From the NCBI GenBank assembly GCA_036897095.1, contig JAYMSP010001959.1:1-27421 (forward strand): DNA of 27,421 bases, written 5' to 3'. Positions 1 through 9,590 of this stretch are shown here, in pieces; position 1 is the stretch's first letter; each line of letters begins with the position of its first letter. Below the pieces are notes generated by a model that was given only the letters and a program-made list of their open reading frames with translations, was not told the origin of the DNA and made no database searches. The DNA is from Plantago elongata. Taxonomy: Eukaryota > Streptophyta > Magnoliopsida > Lamiales > Plantaginaceae. Position numbers and translations under genes: made by a program.

Positions 1-427
1 TTGCAAATCTCAAACTAACTACATACTCAAACACTTAAAATCACAAAAATCCCCAAATTTCAAATTAAGTAAGGGTTTCACTAAATACCTCGATTCCGAA
101 TTGAACAAATTGAGAGAGGCAGCAGGAGGTGGGTCGGTCGGTCGGCCGGATTTCGTCGGTCGGCGGCTGGCGGTCGGCGGGGAGAAGAAACTGAAGGAAA
201 GGGGAGAAAAAACAAGAACAAATGGGAAGGAAGGGAGAAATGGGGGTTCTGCCCATTTCTCCCGAATAAAGCGACGGATAACTTTATCTGTCGCTAAAAT
301 CTTTTTTTTTAAATAATTTTCCGGTTAATTATTCTAGCGACGGATAATATCCGTCGCTAGAAATAGCAATTCGTCGCTATATAGCGACGGATTTTATCCA
401 TCGCTATTTCACAGTTTTCTTGTAGTG
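1..427. mobile_element. CACTA (En/Spm-like) transposon terminus, partial
   Basis: The element ends at 427 with the plus-strand sequence GTTTTCTTGTAGTG (414-427). Read on the minus strand this is CACTACAAGAAAAC, the classical plant CACTA terminal inverted repeat. Just inside are repeated subterminal motifs built on GCGACGGAT: an imperfect inverted repeat at 270-295, a perfect 27-nt palindrome at 334-360, a perfect 18-nt palindrome at 372-389 and another arm pair at 383-406. Such arrays are the usual transposase-binding subterminal regions of this superfamily. Positions 120-240 are G-rich with GGTCG repeats. No transposase frame is recognisable, and the other end lies outside the window, so autonomy cannot be judged. 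The three bases after the end (ACT, 428-430) would be the 3-bp target duplication. Confidence 0.8.
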
Positions 428-437
428 ACTCCTTGCA

Positions 438-540
438 TCAACCAAAACCACATTATAACTTCAACATGGTCAGGATTCGAATTTTGCACCTCTTGCATAC
501 AACCCCAATTCCTTATCACTAGATTAACTTATGACTCCCT
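438..540 (-). repeat. Dispersed tRNA-related (SINE-like) fragment
   Basis: This stretch contains a box-B-like GATTCGAA core and shares the string CCACATTATAACTT with a second copy at 9420-9433. The two copies align for about 60 bases (438-495 with 9411-9470). On the minus strand the layout resembles the right half of a tRNA-derived SINE. No box A was found with confidence, so it may be only a fragment. Confidence 0.4.
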
Positions 541-580
541 AAGATAAAATTCAACTAACATTCAACAATTTAGACTGTGA

Positions 581-722
581 TCTCTTCAACTGAAAATCTC
601 TTCAGTTCAGTTCAGTTTTGTTATGTTCAATTTTGTTTAGTTCAGCTCGGCTTAGTTATAATTTATACATTACTTCAGTTCAATTCAGTTCAGTCTAGTT
701 CAGAAAATCTCAGTTGAAGAGA
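581..722. mobile_element. Small inverted-repeat element (MITE-like)
   Basis: A perfect 12-bp inverted repeat (TCTCTTCAACTG at 581-592, complement at 711-722) bounds a 142-bp stretch made mostly of TTCAG/TTTAG pentamer repeats. The size, terminal inverted repeats and non-coding content fit a non-autonomous DNA transposon. I could not see a clear target-site duplication, so the superfamily is open. A pentamer-rich simple repeat that folds by chance is the alternative. Confidence 0.5.
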
Positions 723-954
723 ACCCAACCTAAGTATTACGATATATGGGCAAACCAACTTAACTATCATTATGGTTAATTCGACTTGCATCGTCTTATT
801 TAGGCGACATAATCTGCTTTTAGCAATTAATGTGATTATTCTTCTCAAATGTAATTATCTTTATTGACCTGAATTAATATGAACTAAACTGAATTGAATT
901 AAAATTATAAATATAAAATATAATTAAACACTAATTAAATTAAATGCATCTCGA

Positions 955-1052
955 CAACGAAGCGCATCTCAGTTGGTAAGATGTTTCACCACCAACCAAT
1001 AGATCGGAGGGTTCGAATCACCCTTTAGCCATTTCTAAAAATAAAAAAAATA
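955..1052 (+). mobile_element. tRNA-related SINE-like copy
   Basis: It has a box-A-like segment (CGCATCTCAGTTGGTAAGA at 963-981) and a box-B-like segment (GGGTTCGAATCACCC at 1009-1023) at tRNA-like spacing, followed by an A-rich tail near 1036-1050. It lacks a cloverleaf with matched acceptor arms and a discriminator end, so it is not a tRNA gene. Related minus-strand copies lie at 20105-20186 and 24605-24660. Confidence 0.6.
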
Positions 1053-1614
1053 CATCTGAACCATTCCCTGTTATCCAATTAAAGACTTCCTAACCTTTTT
1101 TATTTGGAGTACCATTACAAATTAAAAACTTACTAACTTTTCTTATCCCACTCGTTAATTCTTTATTATTTATCTTTCCTACTTTATCATAATTTTCTTC
1201 ACTAACTCACATACTTCATCAATCACTTACTACTTTATCAACATAATACTCAATACAAATTAATATAAAATTATTATTTTTTAATTGGATTGAAAGTAAT
1301 CCTTTAGTGAGAGTATAATGCAAACACATCCATGGAAACTGGTAATTCAATTTTATTAAGTAGTAATCACGACGTTGACTCAAATGTAATTCAATTTTAC
1401 TATAAACGACTTTGAATCATGATGTGATGGAAGTCAAGATGACTTCTAGAATGGGTCAAAGACAAACCTTGTGTGGACCAGCCAACATCTATAATGTGGT
1501 TCGTACATCAAAGTTGGCCACAGAAATAAACATATACTCCCTCCATTTCCTAAAATATTGTTATATATTTTATTCACAAATTTTAAAAAGTTTTTGATTA
1601 TAAATAATCTACAC
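1053..1614. other. Intergenic stretch with one Stowaway-type end remnant
   Basis: AT-rich DNA without a credible gene. The only structure seen is a lone ACTCCCTCC motif near 1536-1545, the usual outer end of plant Stowaway MITEs, with no matching second end close by in the opposite orientation. Confidence 0.45.
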
Positions 1615-1679
1615 TTTCTCCGTCCCGAATTAAATATTCCAGCGGACTAAATACATGTTTTATACAATTAATTAAGTAA
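1615..1679. mobile_element. Left part of a Stowaway-like MITE split by the Mutator-like element
   Basis: The sequence begins CTCCGTCCCGAATTAA (1618-1633), a Stowaway-type end. The apparent partner end, reading CTGTCCCTAATTTG on the minus strand, lies near 6354-6367, on the far side of the 4.5 kb element at 1680-6203. The pairing is an inference from end similarity; the two halves have diverged. Confidence 0.4.
1670..1679 (+). repeat. 10-bp target-site duplication, left copy
   Basis: AATTAAGTAA immediately before the long inverted repeat. An identical 10-mer sits directly after the other end at 6204-6213. Mutator-like elements make 9-11 bp duplications. Confidence 0.8.
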
Positions 1680-2005
1680 AGGAAAAAAATTAAAAAAAGT
1701 ATTTTAAGTTGTGTCATTACCGGAAAATCTACCTTATTTTGTGAACGTTCGATTTGGGTACTTTATGTTTATTTGTCTAATTTAGGTACTCCATCAGTCA
1801 AATTTGACGGAATCGTTAATTTTGACCCCAAAAAAATCAATAATTTCTGAAAAAAGGTACATTATGTTGTGAGTTGTGACTGTCCAATTTTAATACCTTA
1901 TATTTTTCATCTGCTCAATTTTAGTACTCCGTCGATTAAATTTGATCTAATTAATTTGCATTGGTGTGAATTAACATATTTTCCATCAAAATGTCACGTG
2001 GATAA
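1680..2005 (+). repeat. Left terminal inverted repeat of the MULE
   Basis: About 325 bp, matching the reverse complement of 5855-6203 with scattered substitutions and indels. The best conserved part is 1706-1825. The inner half contains a second, weaker round of the same motif (GTCCAATTTT near 1882, GTACTCCGTC near 1924), suggesting an internal duplication within the arm. Confidence 0.75.
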
Positions 2006-2561
2006 CACAAACTATGAATTAAAAATTATTATAACAATTAAAATAAATTTTAATATGAAAAATAAATATAAACTTAAATAGATAAATAAATCATCAAAGC
2101 CTAATAATATAATTTTATTTTATAAAACAAAACACACACACTTTCCAACTATTCCAATAACCTTAGTCGACTTATCTCACGCTAGGTTATTTGTGAAATT
2201 GACTAATTTTGGGTGAAGAGAAGTTGATTAGGGTTCTTAAAATAATTGGAGAAGAATTGATGTGTAGATTTTATTTTAGAAACTAGAATTGAAGCACCTC
2301 ACTAAACGCAGTGTCCGTGTTTTATTTTGAAAAAGAAAACACATTATCTTCATAAGTAATACTCAATATTTGGCGAATTAAGATAAGTGCTAAAGTATAA
2401 ACATATAATATTGTTTGCATTAATATTTCAACATGTTTACAATTTTGGTGAACAAAACTGGTTAGCATAAGGGTCATATCATAATAATATATTGTGGTAA
2501 TACAAATGGACTCCCATAACTTACAAGGGGATCCCTTCAATAAGCAACAAGACTCTGCAAT

Positions 2562-2735
2562 TCACCATATTACACATTCGGGTGCTTTAATATTGAAACC
2601 GAACTTCCAGGCAGCTTCAGTGATATACTTGTGATAAATGTCGTCTTGTTCACACGTCACGTGAATTTCCTTCTTAGCGTTTCCGGAGGACTTGTTACTT
2701 CTTGGCATTTCGTTTTTGCCCAGGTGGCATACTTT
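2562..2735 (-). pseudogene. Exon-like island inside the MULE, unrecognised protein
   Basis: An open minus-strand frame ending in TGA at 2562-2564 encodes about 55 residues of protein-like composition, including EIHVTCEQDDIYHKYITEAA and ending FNIKAPECVIW. A possible splice acceptor (CCAAAG) lies just upstream on the minus strand near 2736, so this could be a last exon. The neighbouring DNA is much more AT-rich and closed in all frames. I do not recognise the family. It is not a transposase segment that I know. It is probably a piece of a host gene carried by the element, no longer expressed as a full protein, but a chance open frame cannot be excluded. Confidence 0.4.
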
Positions 2736-2774
2736 GGATTTAACATTTACATATTTGATTGCGGGAAGTACCAA

Positions 2775-5244
2775 TGCCAGAAAAAAAACTTCGACCAGAT
2801 GCCAATAGCAAAGAAATTAAGATAACTGAAAAGTCCTACCATTTGAACCAAAAAAATCTTGATGGAAATTTAAAAACAGAATACATTTTCCAATTTGGAA
2901 ATATATCAGACAAAGTCTTCCAGAATATAATATTATAGGAAAACAAGATCACCAACCTCAACGATGTGCTCTAAGAAAATCTTTTTTGTTAAATCAAAGT
3001 GACAATTTATCAAGGCATTAAAACAGTATATATATGAGTTGTTCCAAGCTTCCAGCAACACATCTTCATATTTTTATTTTTTATTTTTTGAAAAACTTCA
3101 AATGTATTTAGTCAATCTCCATCAAACACCAGAAGTGCTCGAAGATAAAATACATCAATGAAACAAAGGCTCAAACCTCAGCATGTACAACAACAAAACA
3201 CAACCTAAGTTAAAGAGACAACGAAGAACATATGAACCAGTTCAACACACTACCTCAACCTTCAAACTATCTAACACCCCTTAAAATATTGGATCATGTT
3301 GTCTAGTATGTCTCAATGTCAAAGCATCAAGTCAAGAGTGAGGGGTTGCAACGAAGACTGAAATGGAGGAGATTTCAATCAAGCGAGTGAGAAGAAAAGA
3401 TTGACGATGTTATTATGGTATTCAAATGGAAGATAAAAGGAAAGGTGTGATAATACCTGAACCAATTCTCACGCAAAATCGAACAAAATTGCATACATAA
3501 AGAACCAAAAAAGACTTAACTAAAACATAAATCAGTGCCAGGCTCTTAAGCACTAACAGGTCCAAACAAGTAGTCATTCCCAAGACTTAATGAGAAGTTT
3601 CACTCCCTCATTAGTCTTAGCTCTTCCATCAAGAACTGTTAATCCAAGTTCAACAAATTTATCACACCACACGGGCAAACCTCCCAATTAGAGTACTCAT
3701 AACGAAGTGATACTCCAAGTTTACTCTTAACCCATGACCAAACTTTAAACTTCAGTTTTTCAAAAACCTTCGTGATATACATCTTCATTTGTTACTAAAG
3801 TTCATTAAACGTAATACTAAATACGGGGGTATATGTATCAAAATAAAAAATAAAAAGCGCTATTACCAATCATGACTTAGTGATGTAGGATTAGTTCAAT
3901 AAGAATTGTGCTAACTTTCATGAATTGATAATATCTACTGAATCCAATATAGTACTATTCAAAGGACTCTTTCCATGAAGGAAACCTATTAAAACTAAGA
4001 ACATCATATATATGCAAATATCAAGAAGCACTGGCTACAATATATCCAACCATTGAGCTACTCACTAATCCATGTCAAGAATTAAAGGTCAGGTTCTATC
4101 TCATGCACAAAAGAATCACCTTAAATATACAACACAGATGCTTAAGTTGTAACTTGAATGTTCAAAGAAAAGAAAATCATTTTACTGGTGAACCTTAAAT
4201 TCACAATTGGGAAGAAAAATGTGTAATTCCAACATAAAAATCTATACAGCTTCTTTCTAAACAAGGAAAAATTAAATAAGACTCAACTGTTGGAACATAA
4301 GTAAGAAAAACCAATTAGCAAAATGCAATCTTCAACTGAAAGCAAGAAGCACAAGGTCAGAAAAGAATAGTCAAGGTACCCCAATGTTAATTTCCATCCG
4401 ATGGTCAACATCGATGTGGCAGTAGAGCAGAACCCAAGCACACTAAACTCCAAGTAGCAAAATGAACATGCCAATTTTTCCAATGATTACACCTACTTAT
4501 CCAATCCGTGGACTTCTTCTCATTCCTCGTACATACCATATCCATCATCATAATCGTCATATACAAATCAATGAAGAGACACAAGTAACCAAGAAATCGA
4601 AAAAGGTTAACTATGTTGATGCTATCAGGAATCAAATAAATTGAAAATGGATCTTTGGAAAATTTTATTCAACCTGCTGCAATAAAAGCTCAAACATGTA
4701 TCTATGATTGTTCGTGTAGGATACTTTCACTTGTCTGCAAGCGCACTCTCATTCCAGCAAAGAAAGCAACCTGAACTCCATAGTCTAATTCACATAAACA
4801 GCACCAGGAATGACAAGCAACCTGAACCTAAAGGTTGGTGCACATATACAATACCAAGCTACACTTAGGAGGAAACAATATTGTCAATTCCTACAATTGG
4901 TAGTACCTAGTAGTATATTATAAGCCACAGATCGAAATACTTACCAAATGGAAACCAATTGGAAATAGAGGTATAATATACATCCCAATAATTACTTCTT
5001 GTTCTCACACCAAGATATGTTGAACATATCACAGACAACTAAGACAATTCATCCAAGTTTGTTTATAACTGAATCCTATTTGCTTCTCCCGCAAATGAAT
5101 TTCTGTTTATAATTTATATAAATTATACTACCGATACGAAGCAAGAACTATGAAATAGGGAAGGAAGATCGGGGCTGAACAAAAGCAAGTCAGATTGAGG
5201 TCTTTATGAAAGATATAAAACCTTTTTTAGAAAAAATAAACTAC
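2775..5244. other. MULE interior, non-coding
   Basis: AT-rich sequence with no convincing frame on either strand. Around 4483-4600 the minus strand has a short acidic stretch (YDDYDDGYGMYEE) interrupted by a stop, possibly another decayed exon. Around 3130-3440 the minus strand looks like transcribed non-coding sequence, but nothing decisive is present. Confidence 0.45.
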
Positions 5245-5342
5245 CTAATCAGAAGAAGGTTTGAAATCTGCATTGAAAGGAGATCCTTTATAAGTGTAGA
5301 TTGTTGGTGTGCTCCTCATAAACCTCCACAAGTCATGACATG
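5245..5342 (-). pseudogene. Exon-like 98-bp island inside the MULE with a nonsense codon at its end
   Basis: On the minus strand, a run preceded by a plausible acceptor (ATCGTTAG) and followed by GTAGTT, a plausible donor, encodes 31 codons including HDLWRFMRSTPTIYTYKGSP. The last codon before the donor is TAG where CAG would make an ordinary exon end, so a C-to-T change may have closed the frame. The family is not recognised. Protein-like composition, the splice-site pair and the position between two other islands support a captured gene piece. Its short length leaves room for chance. Confidence 0.4.
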
Positions 5343-5493
5343 CTAACGATACAGAAGCAAAAATAAAATTCACGAGCAACAATACATAAGCAGGCTGTAA
5401 ACTTGTAATCCAAGAAACCAATTTATCAAAAAAAAATGATTACTTGTCAAGAATGCTTAAGTTGGTGTTTGAAAAAGCAGGGCCAGTCTGTCA

Positions 5494-5772
5494 TGAACTG
5501 TGGATTGGACTCGACGGCGTGACTGCGTTGGTGTATTTGGGTAGAAAATCAAAAATCACTGGAGATAAATTATGAAATTGAGGGGTGTGAAATAACATAG
5601 TAACCACGCTTGGGCCACAAGGGTTGAAAATAAGGCATCGCGAGGTGTTGTGCCGCTTGGCTTTGGACGGAACCGGTGGATCACTTGGTGGCGCCGCCTG
5701 GTGTGAGCAAGGAAAGCAGATCGCAGAAGAGGGGAAAGAGAGAACGACGATTTCGGTACTTATTATTATTGT
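5494..5772 (-). pseudogene. GC-richer open frame next to the right MULE arm, possible captured first exon
   Basis: A minus-strand frame stays open for 93 codons, from a stop at 5773-5775 to TGA at 5491-5493, without an early ATG. It includes PPSDPPVPSKAKRHNTSRCL and continues after the TGA in the same frame for about 17 residues, as if the TGA arose from CGA. The stretch is clearly richer in G+C than its surroundings and lies just inside the right terminal repeat, where Pack-MULEs often keep GC-rich 5' gene ends. No family is recognised. It may equally be a 5' untranslated leader. Confidence 0.35.
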
Positions 5773-5854
5773 TTAGAGAGGATTATATTAGGGTATTACG
5801 ACTTTTTAATTGAATGACATGTTTATTTTTATTTATTATTAATTTTTTTAGTCA

Positions 5855-6203
5855 AACTGCATGTTAACGAGAAATGTGTTAATTTACGCTAATGTGCACT
5901 AGTTAGGTTAAAATTAACGGTTCATTCAATTTTGATTGAGGTAGAATTCAAATTGGTTAACTTAAAATTATAAGTACCAAAATTGGATTGAAACAAAATA
6001 AGGTACATTTTCTAGTAATGACACGACTTAAGGTACATCTTTTGGACTTTTTTCTGCAAACTTAACGGTCCCGTCAAATTTGACTGACGGGGTACCTAAA
6101 TTGGACAAAAGATAAACATTAAGGTACCAAAATTGGACGGTCACAAAATAACGTACATTTTTCGGTAATGACACAACTTAGGTACAGTTCTTAGATTTAT
6201 CCC
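5855..6203 (-). repeat. Right terminal inverted repeat of the MULE
   Basis: Reverse-complement partner of 1680-2005. The outer end reads GGGATAAATCTAAGAACTG on the minus strand; the left end is more A-rich but aligns with it. Two rounds of a GGTAC(C)...AATTGGAC motif are visible (6061-6140 and 5950-6020), so the arm has internal repetition. Confidence 0.75.
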
Positions 6204-6213
6204 AATTAAGTAA
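6204..6213 (+). repeat. 10-bp target-site duplication, right copy
   Basis: AATTAAGTAA, identical to 1670-1679. Confidence 0.8.
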
Positions 6214-6367
6214 TGTATTTTTATTGAAAGTAAAATAGTGGAAATAAAATTTTTGGGTCCATACACATGTTTTAATGCAACTAATTGTTTTTCTTTTGAT
6301 TATAATATTAAATTTTGGGGTATAAAAATTATGAAATATGAAAATAGGACAACAAATTAGGGACAGT
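6214..6367. mobile_element. Right part of the split Stowaway-like MITE
   Basis: It ends near 6367 with a sequence whose complement (CTGTCCCTAATTTG) resembles the left end at 1618-1633. If the MULE and one copy of its duplication are removed, the two parts would form a MITE of roughly 220 bp, a normal size for Stowaway. Confidence 0.4.
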
Positions 6368-6400
6368 CCAAAATAAAATACAGGACATTCAAACTTGGAT

Positions 6401-6416
6401 AGAGAGAGAGAGAGAG
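6401..6416 (+). repeat. (AG)n microsatellite
   Basis: Eight uninterrupted AG dinucleotides. Confidence 0.9.
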
Positions 6417-6492
6417 TATAAGGTAAGAAATGTATAGTAAAAGATAAGTAAGAGAATTAATTAAAGAATGAAAGATACTGAGTTATTACCAT

Positions 6493-6682
6493 GGCTCTGT
6501 TTATCACTACGTTTTCAGCTAGCTTTTCAGCTTCATGAGCCTTTTTTTAAATAAAATTCTCGTTACGTTAACGCGCAGCTTTTCAAACAAGCTAGCTGGT
6601 TTGAGAAGCTAACCAACCAGCTACCAACTACCTTTTCAGTTACGAGATAACTTTCCATGCAATTAGTTATGCTAAATAGGGC
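6493..6682. mobile_element. hAT-type MITE candidate
   Basis: The left end GGCTCTGTTTATCACTA matches the minus-strand reading of the right end (AGCCCTATTTAGCATAA) at most positions. About 190 bp of non-coding sequence lies between, rich in CAGCTAGCTTTT motifs. Related CTAGCTGAAAAGCTAGCTGG sequence is found at 20455-20475. Flanking 8-mers share only four bases, so the duplication is eroded or the ends are slightly misplaced. Confidence 0.45.
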
Positions 6683-8937
6683 TTACGTGAAGATACTGAA
6701 TTTTCATAGAAATAGATAGAAAATTTTTTAATTGAAATATAAGGTCATTGCTTGTTGCTACTTGCTACCTCCTCCAAACTCAAGAAGAAGGGTTTGAAGT
6801 GTTTGGTTTGAATTTAAATTAATAAAATAGAATTTTATTTTTATTTTTCAGTATAAAATTTTAAATGTCACTTAAATGAATTTATATATACAAGATTAAT
6901 AATAGGAGTAAAATGGTAAATTTAGGTATTTCATCATTTTAGTTTCTTTTAAAATGTTTTGTTAATTGATTTGATGGATTATAATATAGTTTTTTTTTTT
7001 TTTTTAGTTGATGTAGTAATTCACTTCAATTCGCCAACCACAGTATCATTTGAACCGTCACAAGGTGAAAAATCATTCTACACGTCATGGGTCGGAAATA
7101 AACTCCCGCCATAGGCGGGTTGTCCTGTTTTCATAAATACTCTTCCGTGCAATCCCCTAGCGTAAAGCACCCCTCCAATTAAAAACTATTTCCATCGCTA
7201 CAGGAATAACTTTCCTACTTTAACTTTTACAATTAAACGTTTTCAACACTGACTACAAACTAATTTTAAACTATAAATGTAAAATATTTAATAAAATTAT
7301 AATTCATATATGATAAATTCTAATTCCAAAGTTCCATTCTATAAAAAAAAAATTATATTTACAGTTTAAGATTAAATTATATTACAATTGGAAAGCGATC
7401 TAATGTGAAGAGTCAAAATTAAAAAGTTATTTCTAGGATAGAGAAACTAGATAAGAGAAAGATGAACATCGCGTCGTCTTATATGTTTAATTAAGCATTC
7501 GTTTTGTCTAATCAAGAGTGAGAGATTTGAATGATACCGACATTAGTCAATCTCTTAGCTTTTCATCAATCTGCAATAATTAAGCCATGGATGCCTGATC
7601 ATGTATAGGACAGCTTCTTTCGTAATGAGATCCGCGGGTGGGTCATAGATGACTCAAGAGTCATGATTCATTGACCTCAAGTCCATGATAAATACAGGAC
7701 CCTTTAGAAATGTTTCAGCACCAGCTTAATTTGTAGCAATCATATGATGGAGATGCTCAACTGTGTGTCGCTATTTATGTAATAAATTTGAAGTTGTAAG
7801 CATGAATGCATGATTTGTTTTCCTTCTAGTTTCCAATATGCTATAAATAATTGCAAGTATGTTTTCTTTTCTTTAAGCAAACACCAGTTTGGAGCGACCT
7901 TGGACTATCACTTTAGATGGGCTGTCATAAAATATTTAATTTTGGCCCAAGGCACCAATTAAAAGTGGTCTGTGTGTGAAATAGGAAAAGCCCATCTAAT
8001 ATTGGAAAGACCTTGGAATTTCCATTTTAGAGGGGCTCCATATAAATCCACCCAACTGGTTATTGCAGGGCTAGCAACAACCCGTTTGGGCTTTGTTGAG
8101 TTAAGAATTAAACATAAGACTTGCATCTTACAGGGTCCATTTCTTTAGGGGCATAGGAAGTGACAAGATAGAAATACTCAATGGATATCAAGTGTATTAG
8201 AGTTTCACTAGCACAGATTAGTGTGCCCTTTAATACGATGTATGACTCGTCGTATTGAAATTACATGTACGAGATGGTGCATCAATAATTACATATTTAC
8301 GGCATCTAATAATAGAGTGGTTAGAAGTAAGAATTGTAATAAACTCAATAGTTACTAAATTAACTATATACGAAACACCAAATAAAATTCACTATGACCT
8401 ATGAATTTTTTCGGGCGGAAACTATTCGCAATCAACTCACTCCTCAAATGTAATGTTAGTAAGTTAGGAATAAGTTCAGTCCTGGAAATAGTCCCAACCC
8501 TAGATAGTGACTTGTATAAAGTAAAATAAATGGAATGATTAGAAATTTAGAATACATTGTAGCTCCATTCTCCAAATGGAGGTGATATAAACAAATCACA
8601 AAATCATTTTTTTTTTTTTTGGGAAAAAAAGAACGAAAGAAAACAGACAAATATGTTAGGTGCCGAGTAACGTAAGCACTTCTAGAACAAATGAAATGAA
8701 ATGAAATATCCACTACTATTTCAATTTTAATTTAATTTTAACACCACGCTAATTATTCATTATCATATTCATATTGTTGAAGACATTAACGTACATGATT
8801 GGATCATTCACTTTTATTTTATTCATTCACATTTCCATTATTGCCGTTACACAAGGCTCACCCTAGCAAGAAAGCTACACTGCGATCGATTTTCTTCCTT
8901 TTACAAGAAGAAGAAGGGGTTACTTAAAATTATGGTG
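6683..8937. other. Intergenic stretch, no gene seen
   Basis: AT-rich, with no supported coding region, RNA gene or transposon end. A short GC hairpin (CCCGCC ATA GGCGGG, 7105-7119) stands out in otherwise AT-rich DNA. Poly-T runs occur at 6991-7005 and 8608-8621. Confidence 0.5.
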
Positions 8938-9030
8938 TTGTGGTAATGGAGCTGGAGTGAGAAGGAAAAGATACAGAGAGTTTGATCTTTGGTGGAGTCA
9001 TATATAAGGTGGTTTAGGATTAAAATTGTA
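8938..9030 (+). mobile_element. SINE-like copy, second family
   Basis: It reads TGGAGCTGGAGTGAGAAGG (box-A-like), then AGTTTGATCTTTGG (box-B-like), then GTGGAGTCATATATAAGGTG and GTTTAGGATT. The same order of motifs occurs on the minus strand at 11990-12060 (GGAGCTGGAGTGGTAAGG, AAGTTCGATCCTTGG, GTGGAGGCATAAAATGG). Two dispersed copies in opposite orientation support a tRNA-derived SINE family. Confidence 0.5.
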
Positions 9031-9408
9031 TTGATATAGATGTGGTTGGTATGGGTCTACTGTAAACTGTAGGGAGTAGTTGTATTATTTGTCGTTTCAA
9101 AAATAAAGTTCTAACCCTGATTGGTGTTATCTTACTTTTTTACTCTTCCTATATTATTTGGATTTTACTTCTATTTTTGTATTTTTCGAACTTCTTAATC
9201 TTCTCACCTATAAAATTTCCTTTCCAATATTATTATTATTTCATGGAGCCAATTTTAATATGTCGTAGTACATGTTTCTTCATCTTGGATTATGTTTTCT
9301 TAAGGTCCAATGTTATTTTTTATTTTTGAATAAAATAATTATATTATAAGGTACAATTATCACTACCATCGTATAGCTCATTGTTTTAACCAGAATAACA
9401 TTATAACT

Positions 9409-9473
9409 CCATGCCTCAACCACATTATAACTTGAACTTTGTCGCGGTTCGAACTTTACAACTCCTTACTCCC
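9409..9473 (-). repeat. Second copy of the dispersed tRNA-related fragment
   Basis: It shares CCACATTATAACTT and a GGTTCGAA core with 438-495. It sits directly before the 39-bp triplicate at 9474-9590. Confidence 0.4.
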
Positions 9474-9590
9474 AGACCATCTTATTACTCTCTCACGCTT
9501 AATGTTACTAACAGACCATTTTATTACTCTCTAACGTTTAATGTTACTAACAAACCATCTTATTACTCTCTAACGTTTAATGTTACTAAT
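9474..9590 (+). repeat. 39-bp tandem repeat, three copies
   Basis: Units at 9474-9512, 9513-9551 and 9552-9590 have identical length and only a few substitutions (AGACCATCTTATTACTCTCT... type). Because 39 is a multiple of three, the plus strand stays open and would encode a 13-residue repeat (PSYYSLTFNVTN-type) within a 95-codon frame at 9411-9698. The frame starts inside a SINE-like fragment, so coding use is doubtful. The near-identity suggests recent expansion. Confidence 0.85.

Larger units (their letters stand above)
1680..6203. mobile_element. Mutator-like element (MULE), 4.5 kb, non-autonomous, possible Pack-MULE
   Basis: Two long inverted repeats face each other at 1680-about 2005 and about 5855-6203 and are flanked by an exact 10-bp duplication. 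The shared outer string TAAGTTGTGTCATTACCG and the inner string GTCAGTCAAATTTGACGG are easy to follow in both arms. Long arms plus a 9-11 bp duplication are the hallmarks of MULEs. The 3.8 kb interior has no long frame resembling a MURA transposase, so the element would need help to move. Instead, exon-like islands occur on the minus strand (2562-2735, 5245-5342, 5494-5772), the last in a GC-richer patch close to the right arm. That layout is typical of MULEs that have captured host gene pieces. The superfamily call is firm; the capture is an inference. Confidence 0.75.

Noticed and set aside
65..256. 63-codon minus-strand frame in the CACTA end
   Set aside because: The region is a G-rich repeat on the other strand and the peptide resembles no transposase.
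955..1052. A genuine tRNA gene
   Set aside because: Box A and box B are present but no complete cloverleaf or paired acceptor arms can be drawn. The A-rich tail fits a SINE.
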